A stretch of 64,000 nt of DNA from Paraliobacillus sp044383835 (GTDB lineage Bacteria > Bacillota > Bacilli > Bacillales > Amphibacillaceae): contig NZ_JBISEP010000010.1 of assembly GCF_044383835.1 (NCBI RefSeq), positions 21,429 to 85,428 of the forward strand. Reading direction: 5' to 3'. The position numbers were made by a program, and so were the translations under genes. This document shows positions 44,307-53,675 of the stretch, piece after piece. Under the pieces are notes generated by a model, which did not search any database, was not told the origin of the DNA, and worked only from the letters and a program-made list of their open reading frames with translations. Every line of letters starts with the position of its first letter. Position 1 is the first letter of the stretch.

Positions 44307-44972
44307 ATGGATATTGTAAACTATCTTGACAAGCATTTTTCTGGTGTTAAATTGGTGCCTAGTATATATTATCAATGGGATATCGGCATTCATTTTTCAC
44401 TAGGAAAAGGAATGTATCAATTTAAGGAAAGTGATAAGATTAATCTAGAGCTATTCAATACAGTGTATAAGCAAACATTGACCATCTTCAATGAGCTATT
44501 TGATCAAAAGGATGACTTGATTCTTGTAACGAATACTTATTGTCAAAAAGAACTACAAAATAGAAAAAGATTAGCAGTATATCAGTCCAATTTGAGGGAT
44601 AAAAATAACTTGAGGAATCTTAAAGTTAAGACATTTCCTTATCCGTTTGAAATAGATATAAGCTATGAATATGAGATGCAACAGTTTGCTTTGCATTGTA
44701 AAGTGAATGATATACGTATTGATAGACTATTAAAAGCTGCGATTAATGAGGATTTTCCATCATTAAAACCTAGGTTTGGAAGTAATTATAGTCATTACCC
44801 TGATGTTTTTTTCGTAAACATAACAAAAGGTATTATATTTTTTGTATATGATGATCGGGGTTGCGAAGTCATAGCATGTACATCTGACAGATTACGTCCT
44901 CTCTATGAAAAACATTTTAATTTGGTAGATGATTTGGACCGAGAGCGAATAGAAAAAGGCCTAGGATATTGA
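44307..44972 (+). CDS. DUF3885 domain protein
   Basis: A 221-residue soluble protein that fits the DUF3885 pattern. The C-terminus IIFFVYDDRGCEVIACTSDRLRPLYEKHFNLVDDLDRERIEKGLG is the most recognisable part, and an N-terminal IHFSLGKG segment is also seen. The function is unknown; such proteins are scattered in Bacillales, often in variable regions. AGAAGGGAAA precedes ATG 44307. Confidence 0.75.
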   Translation: MDIVNYLDKHFSGVKLVPSIYYQWDIGIHFSLGKGMYQFKESDKINLELFNTVYKQTLTIFNELFDQKDDLILVTNTYCQKELQNRKRLAVYQSNLRDKNNLRNLKVKTFPYPFEIDISYEYEMQQFALHCKVNDIRIDRLLKAAINEDFPSLKPRFGSNYSHYPDVFFVNITKGIIFFVYDDRGCEVIACTSDRLRPLYEKHFNLVDDLDRERIEKGLGY

Positions 44973-45084
44973 GTTAATAAAATTAATAATACTAGCGAAC
45001 CCTTATTGTTTTCGTTCGACAATCGACTGCTTTTCATTCATAATAAAGCGCGTTATTATTGCATATAAAAGTAGGGGTGGAAGT

Positions 45085-45159
45085 ATGAAAATTAGTTATT
45101 TACTATTTATTGGTGGCACCACAACAGGAATTAGCTCTTTCTTCTTTTCTCGAAATTAA
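45085..45159 (+). CDS. Very short hydrophobic peptide ORF
   Basis: A 24-residue ORF, MKISYLLFIGGTTTGISSFF and four more residues, with AGGGGTGG seven to eight bases before its ATG. It may be a genuine small membrane peptide or the cut-off start of a lost gene. Not recognised. Confidence 0.3.
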   Translation: MKISYLLFIGGTTTGISSFFFSRN

Positions 45160-45203
45160 GAAAAATCGTTATAGTTAAGTAACAAGATGCACTTCCGAAA
45201 TGA

Positions 45204-45231
45204 AATAAACCGACAAACTTGTCAGTTTATT
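45204..45231 (+). repeat. Isolated inverted repeat
   Basis: AATAAACCGACAA / TTGTCAGTTTATT is a 13-bp stem with one mismatch and a 2-base centre. No T run follows. It lies in 45160-45679, a 520-bp stretch in which I see no gene. Confidence 0.4.
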
Positions 45232-45679
45232 GCCAATGCGTGGTGCAAGTTAAAGACGAAATGTTGGACGGAGAAAATGGCTTTTTAATGCTATGGAATT
45301 TTAACACAAAATAAACAGAAACATATTCAAATATTTTAATAACAAGTCACATTAAATAATGTAAAACGCAAAATACAACTAGAAAAACCCCTTGAAAACC
45401 TAATAAAAGAAATACGTGTTGCGTTCAATGCAATCATAAATGAACAAGGTTAAAGAGCGTCCAAAGAATGATTTTCAAATATTTACAATAATTACTATAA
45501 TCGATAGAAGAGTGAAGTAGTCAATTTAAAAATCCTGGATGAAGTAAACGGAAGTTGTTGAAATACTAGGTATGAAAGCTAAAATAGCGCAATTAGTACT
45601 AAGGATAGAGTTGCATAGATTGTTTTAAATTTATTCAATTAGCACGTGCTTTAAAAAGTGAGAATAAAGAGGTGAAACA

Positions 45680-45835
45680 GTGCCAATACCAATTATATTA
45701 CTTTTAATACTCATATCGATTTTACTTTTTAAGGGAGTACATAGTGGGAAAATAAAGTTTACTGCTAAAAAACTCATATTCGGTTTAATTATGACTATCG
45801 TAGCTATTAATGTGATTTTGTTTTTAATTATGTGA
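45680..45835 (+). CDS. Small membrane protein, 51 aa
   Basis: GTG 45680 preceded by AGAGGTG opens MPIPIILLLILISILLFKGVHSGKIKFTAKKLIFGLIMTIVAINVILFLIM. It has two membrane helices joined by a basic hinge. The length and hairpin topology are those of small membrane proteins, but no family is recognised. It lies in the accessory stretch, about 90 bp before another small membrane ORF on the same strand. Confidence 0.5.
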   Translation: MPIPIILLLILISILLFKGVHSGKIKFTAKKLIFGLIMTIVAINVILFLIM

Positions 45836-45926
45836 AAAATGTAATTTAGTTATCCTGTCTAGTTTCCTAATAAGTGATTATTAACAGAAGGATAACATCA
45901 TTAGATAATTAAGTGAGGAGGATAAG

Positions 45927-46103
45927 ATGCTTAAAAATAAAATACATCCCTTATTAATTTTTACCTTTTTTTGTAATTCAATTTCTATGAGTATTTATGC
46001 TTATAGAGCTTATGCTAATGAAGAAATTGGCCAGGGAATTACATTTACATTGCTATTTATTCTCTTTATTGGATTAATAATGATTAGCATGATTAATAAC
46101 TGA
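45927..46103 (+). CDS. Small membrane protein, 58 aa
   Basis: ATG 45927 with a strong site (GTGAGGAGG) opens MLKNKIHPLLIFTFFCNSISMSIYAYRAYANEEIGQGITFTLLFILFIGLIMISMINN, two membrane segments separated by a short acidic loop. The strong ribosome-binding site argues for expression. It is unrecognised and ends about 100 bp before the palindromic repeat element. Confidence 0.55.
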   Translation: MLKNKIHPLLIFTFFCNSISMSIYAYRAYANEEIGQGITFTLLFILFIGLIMISMINN

Positions 46104-46264
46104 AAGATTAAAAATGAATAATAATTTATAAAAAAGCAATCCATTTTGCCCTTTTTTTCAAAAGTAACATATTGAAATACTTCACAACAAGTATCCCTAT
46201 TTAAGAATGAGGCTGGGACAAAACAACATTTCTCAAGAGAAGATCCGAACATGTATATTAATGA

Positions 46265-46472
46265 AGCAGAACAAACACCGCTGTGGAAATACACTCCCTT
46301 TCCGCAGGCACGACTTCCGCTAACTTGGTAAAGAAAACCATTTTGCCAAGTGGATTTTCAGCTTCCGCGCTGTTCCTGCAGGATAAGGAATACTTCGACA
46401 GCAATACATTTTCGAGGATTGTCGTGTATTTCCACAGCTAAATTATTACTTCAAACAAATAGACGAACTTTT
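46265..46472 (-). repeat. Large imperfect palindromic element, copy 2 (reverse orientation)
   Basis: The reverse complement of 46265-46472 aligns with copy 1 at 30045-30275: AAAGTTCGTCTATTTG, TTTAGCTGTGGAAATACACG, TCCTGCAGGAACAGC and CTGCGGAAAGGGAGTG are shared. The inner hairpin (46323-46332 with 46342-46351) differs from copy 1 by paired changes that keep the stem. The remaining sequence 46473-46710 has no clear gene. Confidence 0.8.
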
Positions 46473-46597
46473 ATTCGTGTTACTATCTTGGTAACTTTCC
46501 AAATAGATACATAATATCTAAAGCTACTACAGGTTCACCAGAAATCGTATTAAACTCTATGGTTCTGTATGAAGAGTTGTCCCAATTGTTTTTCCTT

Positions 46598-46666
46598 TTA
46601 TTGCATTCTTATGTCTAATTTAATAGCCCAAACAACTAGTACTAGTATTCCTATTAAATAATTCAC
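46598..46666 (-). other. Tiny hydrophobic ORF
   Basis: GTG at 46664-46666 opens a 22-residue peptide, MNYLIGILVLVVWAIKLDIR and two more residues, with GGAAACGGAG before it. It is probably a gene fragment or a small membrane peptide. Confidence 0.25.
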
Positions 46667-46710
46667 GCTCCGTTTCCTTTGGTGTTGTACATATGACCTT
46701 TACTTCATAT

Positions 46711-47646
46711 TTATAAATAAGCGGATGCTTTTTTTGTATTTGCAAAATGCACTTTTGCAAAACTGTTTAGACTATCTCTTCCATATTTTTTAATCATAGT
46801 AGCAATAGCTCGGTCTACTTTAGCCGATGCGCCCTTAGGTAACGTCAACTCAGCTTTTTTCGATAGTTTGTTCATCTCTTGAACAAAACTAGCACGTGCA
46901 ATAATCGAGCCAGCAGCAACTGCAATGGAATGACTTTCTGCTTTCGTCATAAAATACACATTTTCTTGTAAAGTATTTTTTTCTGATTGTAGATGACGCT
47001 GATACACTTGCGGTTCACAAAATTGATCAATGATAATGCCGTTGGGCTTTACAGGTTCAATTTTTTTTAGTAATTGATTGATTGCATGATTGTGTAACAT
47101 TGTTTTCATTTTACCTTGTGTCCAGCCTTTCTGTTGCAGTTGATTGTATTTTGAATTATGTAATACTACTAAGGAGTATGGTAACTCAAGCTGGAGTAGC
47201 TTCCTTGCGATCGAAGTTATAGAGGCATCTGTCAAATTTTTAGAATCCTTTACTCCTATTTCTTTTAATAATGGAATTTGTTTTTGCTCCACGTAAGCTG
47301 CGGCTACCGTAATTGGACCAAAGTAATCTCCGGTACCAGCCTCATCTGATCCGATATGAGACTGGTCGAATAAACTAGGCTGAGGTATAAACCGATGTTT
47401 TTTTTGTTTAGAAATTTTTGATGAGCCAACTGGACCTGTCTCTTCAATATCTCCCCATCTTCTAGCTTCTATTTCTGGATTTTTTCCTTGAAATAATACT
47501 TTCCCAGAACGGTATGCTGTAATCGAACTGTTTGGCGTTTTTGCAGCGAATACAGCTCCTTGAGGCGCTTGTTTTAACTGTGATTGATAAGCTTGCATCA
47601 TTTGCTCAATTTTAATTAATGGAAATTTTAGTACAATTTGTCCCAT
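46711..47646 (-). CDS. rnhC: Ribonuclease HIII
   Basis: A 311-residue RNase HIII that removes RNA from RNA-DNA hybrids. The N-terminal substrate-binding domain (about 1-90) is typical of HIII rather than HII. The catalytic domain starts with IGSDEAGTGDYFGPITVAAAYV (Asp and Glu ligands); further acidic residues are in GIIIDQF and MTKAESHSIAVAAGSIIARASFV. ATG at 47644-47646 follows AAGAAGGAG; upstream in-frame starts lack a site. It is divergent from zapA, as in B. subtilis. Confidence 0.94.
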   Translation of the reverse strand: MGQIVLKFPLIKIEQMMQAYQSQLKQAPQGAVFAAKTPNSSITAYRSGKVLFQGKNPEIEARRWGDIEETGPVGSSKISKQKKHRFIPQPSLFDQSHIGSDEAGTGDYFGPITVAAAYVEQKQIPLLKEIGVKDSKNLTDASITSIARKLLQLELPYSLVVLHNSKYNQLQQKGWTQGKMKTMLHNHAINQLLKKIEPVKPNGIIIDQFCEPQVYQRHLQSEKNTLQENVYFMTKAESHSIAVAAGSIIARASFVQEMNKLSKKAELTLPKGASAKVDRAIATMIKKYGRDSLNSFAKVHFANTKKASAYL

Positions 47647-47773
47647 AATAACTCCTTCTTTGATAAGATAGGTATAGTATAGCAAAAGAAAACGTAATAG
47701 AATAGTTTCCTAAATGATTGTGTTCATGTTAATATTAATTTTAGGATTTGATAGAATTAAGGAGGTATAATCG

Positions 47774-48049
47774 GTGTCCCAATCAGATAAAGCACGGATA
47801 ACGGTTGACATATATGGCAAGACCTATACGATAATAGGTAAAGAGGACTCACACCATGTTAAATTGATTGCTAGCTTAGTCGATGAAAAAATGAGAGAAA
47901 TTCATGATGTGAATAAAAGTTTGGATACCTCCAGATTAGCAGTATTAACAGCTGTTAATACAATGAATGATTATATTAAATTACAAAAAAAATATGAAGA
48001 ACTACAACAGACATTAAAACAGAAAGAGGACCAAAAATATCATGATTAG
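47774..48049 (+). CDS. zapA: Cell division protein ZapA
   Basis: A 91-residue FtsZ-bundling protein. It has an N-terminal ARITVDIYGKTYTIIG strand region and a C-terminal coiled coil (about 55-88, LQKKYEELQQTLKQKED). It promotes Z-ring assembly at midcell. The GTG start at 47774 follows AAGGAGG. It overlaps the next gene by eight bases. Matches yshA of B. subtilis. Confidence 0.92.
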   Translation: MSQSDKARITVDIYGKTYTIIGKEDSHHVKLIASLVDEKMREIHDVNKSLDTSRLAVLTAVNTMNDYIKLQKKYEELQQTLKQKEDQKYHD

Positions 48050-48596
48050 TGTAATAATAATTGGCCTATTATTATTAGGTTTATTACGAGGATTAAAAAG
48101 AGGATTTATTTTACAAGCATTTCATTTGGTAAGTTTTATTGTGGCGTTTATTGTAGCAGTAATATACTATGATAAATTAGCAGATAAACTTATTATGTGG
48201 ATACCTTATCCTAATTTACCTGACGGGGAAACATGGGCAGTATTCTTAGAATCTTTACCACTAGAAGCTGCGTTTTACAATGCAATTGCATTTGCAATCA
48301 TCTTCTTCGGTGTGAAAATTATATTAAGCATTATCAGTTCAATGTTGGATTTTGTTGCAGAACTTCCTATTTTGCATTCGATTAATGGTTTATTAGGAGC
48401 GATCTTAGGATTTATTGAATCGTATGTTGTCTTATTTGTTTTACTTTACATAGCAGCGCTTGTACCGGTTGCAACGGTGCAACAAGCAATAGAGGGCTCT
48501 TCTGTTGCACAATTTATTATCGAGCATACACCAATACTATCTGCAGAATTAAAATCATTATGGTTTGAGCATGTTGCAAGCTTGTTTGGTGAATAA
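48042..48596 (+). CDS. CvpA family membrane protein (YshB)
   Basis: A 184-residue integral membrane protein with four segments, starting MISVIIIGLLLLGLLRGLKRGFILQAFHLVSFIVAFIVA, the CvpA/colicin V production family pattern. The family is named for E. coli CvpA; its Bacillus role is unsettled. Its start lies inside zapA, so translation is coupled. Equivalent to B. subtilis yshB. Confidence 0.85.
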   Translation: MISVIIIGLLLLGLLRGLKRGFILQAFHLVSFIVAFIVAVIYYDKLADKLIMWIPYPNLPDGETWAVFLESLPLEAAFYNAIAFAIIFFGVKIILSIISSMLDFVAELPILHSINGLLGAILGFIESYVVLFVLLYIAALVPVATVQQAIEGSSVAQFIIEHTPILSAELKSLWFEHVASLFGE

Positions 48597-48616
48597 TGAT
48601 TGAATAAGTATATCAA

Positions 48617-48652
48617 AGAAACCCTTGCTCATATTGAAAAGCAAGGGTTTCT
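48617..48652. repeat. Perfect 13-bp hairpin between cvpA-like gene and polX
   Basis: AGAAACCCTTGCT / AGCAAGGGTTTCT with a ten-base loop. The tail is TCTACTG rather than a T run, so it may be a weak terminator or an mRNA-processing structure. Confidence 0.55.
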
Positions 48653-48684
48653 CTACTGATTGAAAGGAACAGGAGGATGAAGAA

Positions 48685-50406
48685 ATGGCCCAGATTAACA
48701 AAAAAGATGTTATCGGTTTATTAGAAAAAATAGCGCTTTATTTAGAACTAAAAGGAGAGAACCCATTTAAAGTCTCTGCTTATCGAAAAGCGGCGCAAGC
48801 TTTAGAAACAGATAATCGTTCATTATCAGAAATAGAAGATTTTACAGCACTCAATGGTATCGGTAAAGGAACTGCAGCTGTGATTGCTGAGTATATTCAA
48901 CAAGGTACTTCAGAAACTTTATCCAATTTGGAGCGAGAAATACCTGCAGGCTTAATTCCCTTGTTAAATCTACCTGGTTTAGGTGGGAAAAAGCTAGCAA
49001 AACTCTATCAAGAATTAGGAGTTACTGATGCAGAATCATTACGGGAAGCATGCACAAGTGGCAAGGTTGCTGAATTAAAAGGATTTGGAAAAAAAACAAG
49101 TGAAAAAATAGTCAAGGCATTAGATGAGGCAGACAGCCAACCTGATCGTCTTCCGATTGCAACGATGTTACCAATTGTTGAAAAAATAGAAGCTTACTTA
49201 GAAGGAATAAATGCTGTATTGCGTTATTCCCGTGCGGGTAGTATTCGTCGAATGCGTGAGACAGTTAAAGATTTAGATTTCATCATTGCAAGTGATCGTC
49301 CTGATAAAGTCAGAGATGAGTTATTAGCTATAGTCAATATAAAAGAGGTTATTGCCTCCGGTGATACAAAGGTTTCGATTGTATTAGAAGAATCATATGA
49401 TGTTTCTGTTGACTTCCGTATTGTGAAATCAGAGCAATTTACAACAACGTTACACCATTTTACAGGATCTAAAGATCATAATGTAGCGATGCGACAACGA
49501 GCGAAAGTGCAGAATGAAAAAATCAGTGAATATGGTGTAGAAAATAATGATACAGGTGAAGTGATAACTTTTGAAACAGAGAAGGATTTCTTTCAACACT
49601 TTGGTTTATCTTATATTCCACCAGAGGTACGGGAAAATGCAGGAGAATTAGAAGTTTTTGAGCAAGAAGTATCTTTAATAAATCATTCAGATATTAAAGG
49701 TGATTTGCATATGCATACCACTTGGAGTGATGGTGCGCAATCTGTTGAAGAAATGGTTATAGCTGCAGTAGAGAGAGGGTATCACTATATTGCAATAACC
49801 GATCACTCGAAGTTTTTAAAAGTAGCTAATGGATTGAATGAAGTACGCCTACGTGAACAAAGGGAAGAAATTGAACGATTAAAACAAAAGTATCCAGCTA
49901 TTCATATTTTTTCGGGAGTAGAAATGGATATTTTACCTAATGGAAATTTAGATTTTGATGATGCATTTTTAAAGGAAATGGATTATGTGATTGGGGCAAT
50001 CCATTCTAGTTTTAATCAAACAGAAGAAGAAATTATGAAACGCCTTTATCATGCATGTGATAATCCGTATGTCACCATTATTGCACACCCAACTGGAAGA
50101 ATTATTGGTCGCCGTAGAGGATACCAAGCTAATGTGAAAAAATTAATTGAACGGGCGAAGGAAACAGGTACTGTGTTAGAATTAAATGCAAACCCGAATC
50201 GATTTGATTTAGCACCAGAATGGTTACGTTTAGCACAAGAACAAGGTGTGAAAATTGCGATAAACACAGATGCCCATAATGAAGTATCCCTTGATTATAT
50301 GAAAGATGGTGTACGTGTAGCGAAGCGTGGATGGTTAAAAAAAGATACAGTAATCAATACTTGGTCAAAAGAAGAAGTCATTAATTTATTTCAAAGCAAA
50401 CGGTAA
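48685..50406 (+). CDS. polX: Family X DNA polymerase / 3'-5' exonuclease PolX
   Basis: A 573-residue bacterial PolX. It has an 8-kDa domain with helix-hairpin-helix motifs (about 1-125), the polymerase palm with GSIRRMRETVKDLDFIIAS supplying catalytic aspartates, and a C-terminal PHP nuclease domain (about 335-570) with the intact motif DLHMHTTWSDG, so the exonuclease is probably active. Acts in base-excision and gap repair. AGGAGGATG precedes ATG 48685. It precedes mutS2 by 15 bp. Confidence 0.95.
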   Translation: MAQINKKDVIGLLEKIALYLELKGENPFKVSAYRKAAQALETDNRSLSEIEDFTALNGIGKGTAAVIAEYIQQGTSETLSNLEREIPAGLIPLLNLPGLGGKKLAKLYQELGVTDAESLREACTSGKVAELKGFGKKTSEKIVKALDEADSQPDRLPIATMLPIVEKIEAYLEGINAVLRYSRAGSIRRMRETVKDLDFIIASDRPDKVRDELLAIVNIKEVIASGDTKVSIVLEESYDVSVDFRIVKSEQFTTTLHHFTGSKDHNVAMRQRAKVQNEKISEYGVENNDTGEVITFETEKDFFQHFGLSYIPPEVRENAGELEVFEQEVSLINHSDIKGDLHMHTTWSDGAQSVEEMVIAAVERGYHYIAITDHSKFLKVANGLNEVRLREQREEIERLKQKYPAIHIFSGVEMDILPNGNLDFDDAFLKEMDYVIGAIHSSFNQTEEEIMKRLYHACDNPYVTIIAHPTGRIIGRRRGYQANVKKLIERAKETGTVLELNANPNRFDLAPEWLRLAQEQGVKIAINTDAHNEVSLDYMKDGVRVAKRGWLKKDTVINTWSKEEVINLFQSKR

Positions 50407-50421
50407 AAGGGGTCATAACAA

Positions 50422-52767
50422 ATGAATGATCGAATATTTCATGTGTTAGAATTTCATAAAATTATTGAACAACTAGAAAATCATGCCGCATCATCACTTG
50501 GTAAAGAACAAGCGCGAAAGTTAAAGCCTTCAACAGATCTGCAAGCGGTACTGCAGTTGCAAGAAGAAACAGATGAAGCTGTCAGTATTGTTCGGTTAAA
50601 GGGAAACGTACCACTTGGTGGAGTCGTTGATATAAGACCGAGTATTAAGCGTGCACTTATTGGTGGTGCTTTAAATGCACAGGAATGCTTAGATATCGTA
50701 GGTACCATTTACGGAGGAAAACAGTTAAAACGATTTGTTCGCGCAATGGAAGAACCGGAACTCCCGATTATTCGAAGCTTGGTAGAAGAAATAACTCCAC
50801 TTAATGAGTTAGAAACAGAAATAAAGAGCTGTATTGATGATCATGGCCATATCATGGATGGTGCATCTGATAAATTACGATCACTTCGATCTAAAATAAG
50901 AACAAATGAATCAAGAGTAAGAGATAAACTAGATAACTATACGAGATCTAAAAGTAATATGCTGTCTGATGCCATTGTAACGATTCGTAATGATCGTTAT
51001 GTATTGCCTGTAAAGCAAGAGTATCGCGCAGCAATTGGTGGTATTGTGCATGATCAATCAGCATCCGGTCAAACATTATTCATGGAACCACAGGCTGTTG
51101 TCGAACTAAATAACCAACTTCAAGAAGCAAAATCTCAAGAAAAGGCTGAGATTGATCGGATACTTCGTGAGTTATCCGATCGAATTGCTGCTGATCATGA
51201 CTGGTTAGCTCATAATGTAGTGATACTGGCCAAATTGGATTTCATGTTTGCTCGTGCACATTTAGGTCAATCGATGCGTGCAGCCATGCCAAAAATGAAT
51301 GATCAAGGCATTATTGAAATGAAGCAAGCACGTCATCCATTATTAACAGATAATGAAGTAGTAGCAAATGATATTGCTTTAGGGAAAGATTATCATGCAA
51401 TTGTTATTACTGGACCAAATACAGGTGGAAAAACGGTTACATTAAAAATGGTAGGGTTATGTACACTAATGGCACAATCTGGCCTTCAAGTTCCAGCTTT
51501 AGATGGTTGTGAATTAGCTGTGTTTCAAGATGTATTCGCTGATATCGGAGATGAGCAATCCATTGAGCAGAGCCTAAGTACTTTTTCATCACATATGACT
51601 AACATTGTCGACATTTTAAAACATGTTAATGAAAAAACATTAGTATTGTTTGATGAACTAGGTGCAGGAACAGATCCACAAGAGGGGGCTGCACTGGCAA
51701 TGGCTATTTTAGATGATGTTGTTAGACGAAATGCTTGTATTATTGCTACAACGCACTATCCAGAATTGAAAGCATATGGCTACAATCGAGCAGGAGTTGT
51801 TAATGCTTCTGTTGAATTTAATGTACAGACACTTCAGCCGACTTATCGTTTATTAATTGGTGTACCAGGACGAAGTAATGCATTTGAAATATCTAAACGT
51901 TTAGGTCTTAGTACAGAGGTGATTGAGACAGCCAAAGGGCATATTGGTACAGATTCAACGAGTGTAGAGAATATGATTGCATCGCTTGAGAATGCAAGGA
52001 GAGAAGCGGAGAAAGATCAAGCATCAGCTGAACGTTTATTAGAAGAAGCGGATCATCTTAAGAAAGAACTAGAAAATCAGTGGAACCAATTCGATCAGAA
52101 GAAAGAAGCTTTATACCAAAAAGCAGAAGAAAAAGCAGAAAAAGCATTGCGAAAAGCACGAGAAGAAGCCGAAGCCATTGTCTCAACTATTAGAGACATG
52201 AAGCATCAGGCTACATTGAAAGAACATGAATGGATTGAAGCTAGGAAATTTTTTGATGAGGCACAACCTCAACTTTCCAATAAGAAAAAACAATCAAAGA
52301 AAATCGTTAAAGACGCAGATCGTGAGCTAGAACCGGGTGATGAGGTGCTTTTATTAACATTAAATCAACAGGGAAGTATTGTTGAAAAAATTAGTGAAAA
52401 TGATTATCAAGTACAAGTTGGAATTATGAAAATTAAAGCAAAGCGTAAAGATTTGCAATTCGTTAAACGCAAAGAAACTATTATTGAAAAACCAATGGCT
52501 ACAGTAAAAGGATCGAATTATCATGTCAAACCCGAGCTTGATTTACGTGGAGAAAGATACGAAGATGCATTACATCAGCTCGAAAAATACGTTGATGATG
52601 CATTGCTGGCAGGATATCCGAACGTATCCATTATTCATGGAAAAGGAACTGGAGCATTAAGAAAAGGTGTACAAGCTTTTGCCAAGCGACATTCACACAT
52701 AAAAAGCCAGCGGGCTGGTGGTATGAATGAAGGAGGAAGCGGTGTAACGATATTAGAGTTCAAATAA
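50422..52767 (+). CDS. mutS2: Endonuclease MutS2
   Basis: A 781-residue MutS2. The core and lever domains precede an ABC-type ATPase with Walker A GPNTGGKTVTLK and Walker B LVLFDELGAGTDPQEG. A long charged coiled coil (about 515-630) follows, and then a C-terminal Smr nuclease domain with LDLRGERYEDALHQLEKYVDDAL and IIHGKGTGALRKGV. MutS2 acts on branched DNA and stalled ribosomes rather than in mismatch repair. It forms a unit with polX. Confidence 0.95.
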   Translation: MNDRIFHVLEFHKIIEQLENHAASSLGKEQARKLKPSTDLQAVLQLQEETDEAVSIVRLKGNVPLGGVVDIRPSIKRALIGGALNAQECLDIVGTIYGGKQLKRFVRAMEEPELPIIRSLVEEITPLNELETEIKSCIDDHGHIMDGASDKLRSLRSKIRTNESRVRDKLDNYTRSKSNMLSDAIVTIRNDRYVLPVKQEYRAAIGGIVHDQSASGQTLFMEPQAVVELNNQLQEAKSQEKAEIDRILRELSDRIAADHDWLAHNVVILAKLDFMFARAHLGQSMRAAMPKMNDQGIIEMKQARHPLLTDNEVVANDIALGKDYHAIVITGPNTGGKTVTLKMVGLCTLMAQSGLQVPALDGCELAVFQDVFADIGDEQSIEQSLSTFSSHMTNIVDILKHVNEKTLVLFDELGAGTDPQEGAALAMAILDDVVRRNACIIATTHYPELKAYGYNRAGVVNASVEFNVQTLQPTYRLLIGVPGRSNAFEISKRLGLSTEVIETAKGHIGTDSTSVENMIASLENARREAEKDQASAERLLEEADHLKKELENQWNQFDQKKEALYQKAEEKAEKALRKAREEAEAIVSTIRDMKHQATLKEHEWIEARKFFDEAQPQLSNKKKQSKKIVKDADRELEPGDEVLLLTLNQQGSIVEKISENDYQVQVGIMKIKAKRKDLQFVKRKETIIEKPMATVKGSNYHVKPELDLRGERYEDALHQLEKYVDDALLAGYPNVSIIHGKGTGALRKGVQAFAKRHSHIKSQRAGGMNEGGSGVTILEFK

Positions 52768-52844
52768 GCTCTTTTTTTAAATGGAATTACCTATAGGTTA
52801 ATGCAAATCAGTATTAAGTTGATAAGCAGGAAAGGAAGATTGAG

Positions 52845-53261
52845 ATGTATATCATGGCAGCTTTTTGGGAAAACCCATTTATTGCATCAGCAGCACGATA
52901 CAGTGTAGTCATTCTATGTACGATTGTTTTTTTAGCAATATTTGAGCTTGTAACCTCCTATAAAAATTGGAAAGAAATTAAAGAAGGCAACTTTGCTGTA
53001 GCAATGGCAACAGGTGGAAAAGTATTGGGGATTGCTAATGTATTTCGATTTTCGATTCAACACAATGATACGATACTTGAAAGTATTAGTTGGGGTGCAT
53101 TTGGTTTTTTGTTACTTTTAACTGGATATTTTATTTTTGAATTCTTGACTCCTACCTATAAAATTGATGAAGAAATAGGCAATGATAATCGCGCTGTAGG
53201 ATTTCTTTCCATGGTAATATCAATCGGATTATCATATATCATCGGTGCTAGTATTTTATAA
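52845..53261 (+). CDS. yshE: DUF350 membrane protein (YshE)
   Basis: A 138-residue membrane protein with about four segments and the DUF350 pattern, including ELVTSYKNWKEIKEGNFAVAMATGGKVLGIANVFRFSI. The function is unknown. The ATG at 52845 follows AAAGGAAG. It occupies the yshE position after mutS2. In B. subtilis the next genes are lcfA, fadR, fadB, etfB and etfA, all absent here. Confidence 0.85.
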   Translation: MYIMAAFWENPFIASAARYSVVILCTIVFLAIFELVTSYKNWKEIKEGNFAVAMATGGKVLGIANVFRFSIQHNDTILESISWGAFGFLLLLTGYFIFEFLTPTYKIDEEIGNDNRAVGFLSMVISIGLSYIIGASIL

Positions 53262-53400
53262 ATTACAATTGATACAGACTACGACATAAGTGGAATCATA
53301 ATGGCAGCTTATGTCGCATTTATTTTATTGGGGATCTTAACAAGCACAGTAAGGGATAGCTCCGTTTCGATCAATTTTCTATTATTTTTAGCTTGAATGT

Positions 53401-53675
53401 AATTTAATGTACACTTGGGCTACGTTTCCAACCACAAATGAACGAAAAACATGGTTTAATGAACACTTGTCCTGCATATTCAGTCGCGAATGAACGAAAA
53501 ACATGGTTTAATGAACACTTGTCCTGCATATTCAGTCGTGAATGAACGAAAAACACGATTTAATGAACACTCGCCCTTCCTATTCAGGCGCGAATGAACG
53601 AAAAACATGGTTTAATGAACACTCTACATGCGCACCCAGTCTTGAATGTACGATATACGCTTTTCACCGTGTACT
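53401..53675 (+). repeat. 52-bp tandem repeat array (locus B)
   Basis: Four units start at 53437, 53489, 53541 and 53593, exactly 52 bp apart, each beginning AATGAACGAAAAACA and ending near TTCAGTCGCG. Degenerate half units flank both sides. Units 1 and 2 are almost identical; 3 and 4 have drifted. Each unit holds AATGAAC twice. No ORF or ribosome-binding site is present. The array fills most of the 607-bp gap between yshE and trxA. Confidence 0.9.

Noticed and set aside
53437..53644. CRISPR array
   Set aside because: The whole 52-bp unit repeats, with no variable spacers between short repeats, and no cas genes are in the window.
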